Under the pieces are notes generated by a model. That model did no database searches. It worked only from the letters and a program-made list of their open reading frames with translations, and had not been told where the DNA came from. This document shows positions 53,341 to 54,298 of a stretch of DNA of 54,298 bases, piece after piece. Source of the stretch: Clostridium sp. Lineage in GTDB: Bacteria; Bacillota; Clostridia; Lachnospirales; Lachnospiraceae. Every line of letters starts with the position of its first letter. Positions within the stretch are counted from its first letter, which is position 1. The DNA is taken from assembly GCA_023664775.1 (NCBI GenBank), contig JAMPEW010000018.1, forward strand, positions 1 through 54,298. Direction: 5' to 3'. Position numbers and translations under genes: made by a program.

Positions 53341-54024
53341 ATGGTTATGAATTATTTAGATACCGCTATGTATACCGTGAGCATGTATCAGGCTGTGCCA
53401 AATGGAACGGAACATATAAAAAATGCAGCAGACGGGCAAAAAACTAAAACTGCATCAGCGAAAAATGAGACATTTTCCGAAGCAATACAAAGAAAACGTG
53501 AACAAGAGGAAAGTGCAGTAGACAAATATAAAAAGAAGCATCCGAAGGAAGCATTACGTGTTGAAAGCCAAGTCCGGGCAGGACAGCGGGTTCTTGCAAA
53601 AAACAATGCAGAGAATGTTTCAAGGGACGATATGACAATGGAGGAATACAAGCAGTTTTTTACAGGACTTATGAACAGTATTCCGTATGATTCATCCCAA
53701 AGAAATGATATGAATGTATGGACCATATCCGAGAAGGGCTGGGAGCAGATGAAGCATGACCCTCAGTATGAGGCATGGGTACTTGGCTATACGGCAGAGG
53801 ATCGGTCAGTACATAATCCTTGGGCGGCTATGCCGGGTTATTCTCCAAATTATCATACAGAAAGCTTTGGCGCATCAATAGAGGAGCATTTAGGTCAGTC
53901 ATCCCCAATGGGTAACATGGGAAGTAGAAAAACGCAGCATGAAGATGAAGAAGAATCATGGTGGGTAAGACGAAATAAAATAATGACGGCTTATATCAGG
54001 GCAAGAAATAAACGCCTGCTGTAA
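53341..54024 (+). CDS. Unknown soluble protein with C-terminal basic tail
   Basis: A 227-residue protein starting MVMNYLDTAMYTVSMYQ after GGAGGGAGAGA; the frame extends 26 codons upstream, with no ribosome site. No signal peptide or membrane helix. Residues ~30-85 are charged helix, followed by a globular stretch (FTGLMNSIPYDSSQRNDMNVWTIS, then WEQMKHDPQYEAWVLGY) and a Trp/Arg-rich tail (WWVRRNKIMTAYIRARNK). The short N-terminus before a charged helix is like the gene at 34.4-35.6 kb; both share an upstream box. Function not recognised. Confidence 0.8.
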   Translation: MVMNYLDTAMYTVSMYQAVPNGTEHIKNAADGQKTKTASAKNETFSEAIQRKREQEESAVDKYKKKHPKEALRVESQVRAGQRVLAKNNAENVSRDDMTMEEYKQFFTGLMNSIPYDSSQRNDMNVWTISEKGWEQMKHDPQYEAWVLGYTAEDRSVHNPWAAMPGYSPNYHTESFGASIEEHLGQSSPMGNMGSRKTQHEDEEESWWVRRNKIMTAYIRARNKRLL

Positions 54025-54051
54025 GTTGGCTGCCACGGGTGTAATTAAAAA

Positions 54052-54069
54052 GGGGCTGTCGCAGTAGGG
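54052..54069. mobile_element. Possible insertion-sequence end
   Basis: GGGGCTGTCGCAGTAGGG resembles terminal repeats seen in IS1182-like elements of Clostridia. No transposase frame follows in the remaining ~230 bases, which hold no gene, so this is either a remnant or chance similarity. Confidence 0.25.
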
Positions 54070-54298
54070 ATTTAAGGCACACATAAAATTACACAGACAA
54101 GCCTCTTATATTTTGTATTTTTATAGTTACCGGCTATCTTTAGCATATTGATATTTTGTCTTTTCTATTATGTGGGGCACGGACTGTTGTCTGAGTGCAC
54201 AGCCTTATGCTGCCAAACGGTATGTGTATTTTGAATTGCAACTTTTTAAGACCGCAAGAATACCTCACATTTGAAATTTGCGATGTTTGATTACATGC

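Noticed and set aside
54025-54298. Complete insertion sequence at the right edge
   Set aside because: Only one possible terminal repeat is seen and no transposase frame; the stretch holds no supported gene.

Overview
This looks like chromosome from a low-GC, Gram-positive (monoderm) Clostridia, most likely a gut Lachnospiraceae. The evidence is AT-rich sequence with strong GGAGG ribosome sites, lipobox lipoproteins with Thr/Ser-Asp-Ala linkers, Ktr-type potassium uptake, several FtsX-type ABC exporters each paired with a two-component system, and small Lachnospiraceae-type families (DUF3781, holin-like toxins, Rpn tails). No rRNA, tRNA, CRISPR array or intact insertion sequence was seen.

Left edge (1-1.1 kb): a decayed accessory patch. 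It holds the tail of an Rpn-type nuclease/transposase, a terminator, a frameshifted dinD remnant, and a RelE/ParE-type toxin-antitoxin pair with a truncated toxin.

1.15-10.35 kb: the most distinctive locus. An extended -10 promoter leads into a 53-bp tandem repeat that folds into stable hairpins. Five co-directional genes follow: a small two-helix membrane protein, a membrane-anchored fusion of a substrate-binding domain and a von Willebrand A domain, and three genes arranged like the JetA, JetB and JetC (kleisin, KITE, SMC) subunits of a Wadjet/MksBEF complex. No JetD nuclease gene is present, and the SMC ATPase has Asn where the catalytic Walker B Glu is expected. The SMC complex may be linked to an envelope sensor; that link is inference.

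10.38-17.25 kb: same strand, short gaps. A radical SAM protein of the spore-photolyase-like group, a small coiled-coil protein, NAD(P)-dependent malic enzyme, then a MoxR ATPase / DUF58 / transglutaminase operon.

17.25-31.15 kb: a minus-strand response regulator / histidine kinase / secreted protein operon with a consensus promoter, divergent from a plus-strand operon of two paralogous lipoproteins, two HlyD-type adaptor lipoproteins (one a double adaptor), a large FtsX permease and two ATPases. The two-component system probably controls the exporter.

31.15-35.7 kb: small elements. A candidate structured RNA, a DUF3781 gene, an ECF sigma factor carrying 12-residue repeats, a membrane helix and an extracytoplasmic domain, a type I toxin-antitoxin locus with an antisense RNA and duplicated antisense promoters, and an unknown Asp/Glu-rich protein.

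35.8-40.9 kb: KtrB/KtrA potassium uptake, a GtrA-like protein, a lipase-like hydrolase and a membrane GGDEF protein with a possible c-di-GMP riboswitch-like leader.

41.1-53.1 kb: three tandemly duplicated FtsX permeases, one ATPase, a palindromic intergenic element, a CARDB-like membrane-anchored protein, a MacB-type permease, and a response regulator / short-loop histidine kinase pair.

53.2-54.3 kb: a second unknown protein whose upstream region shares an exact 15-base box with that of the unknown gene at 34.4-35.6 kb, then a non-coding tail with a possible insertion-sequence end.
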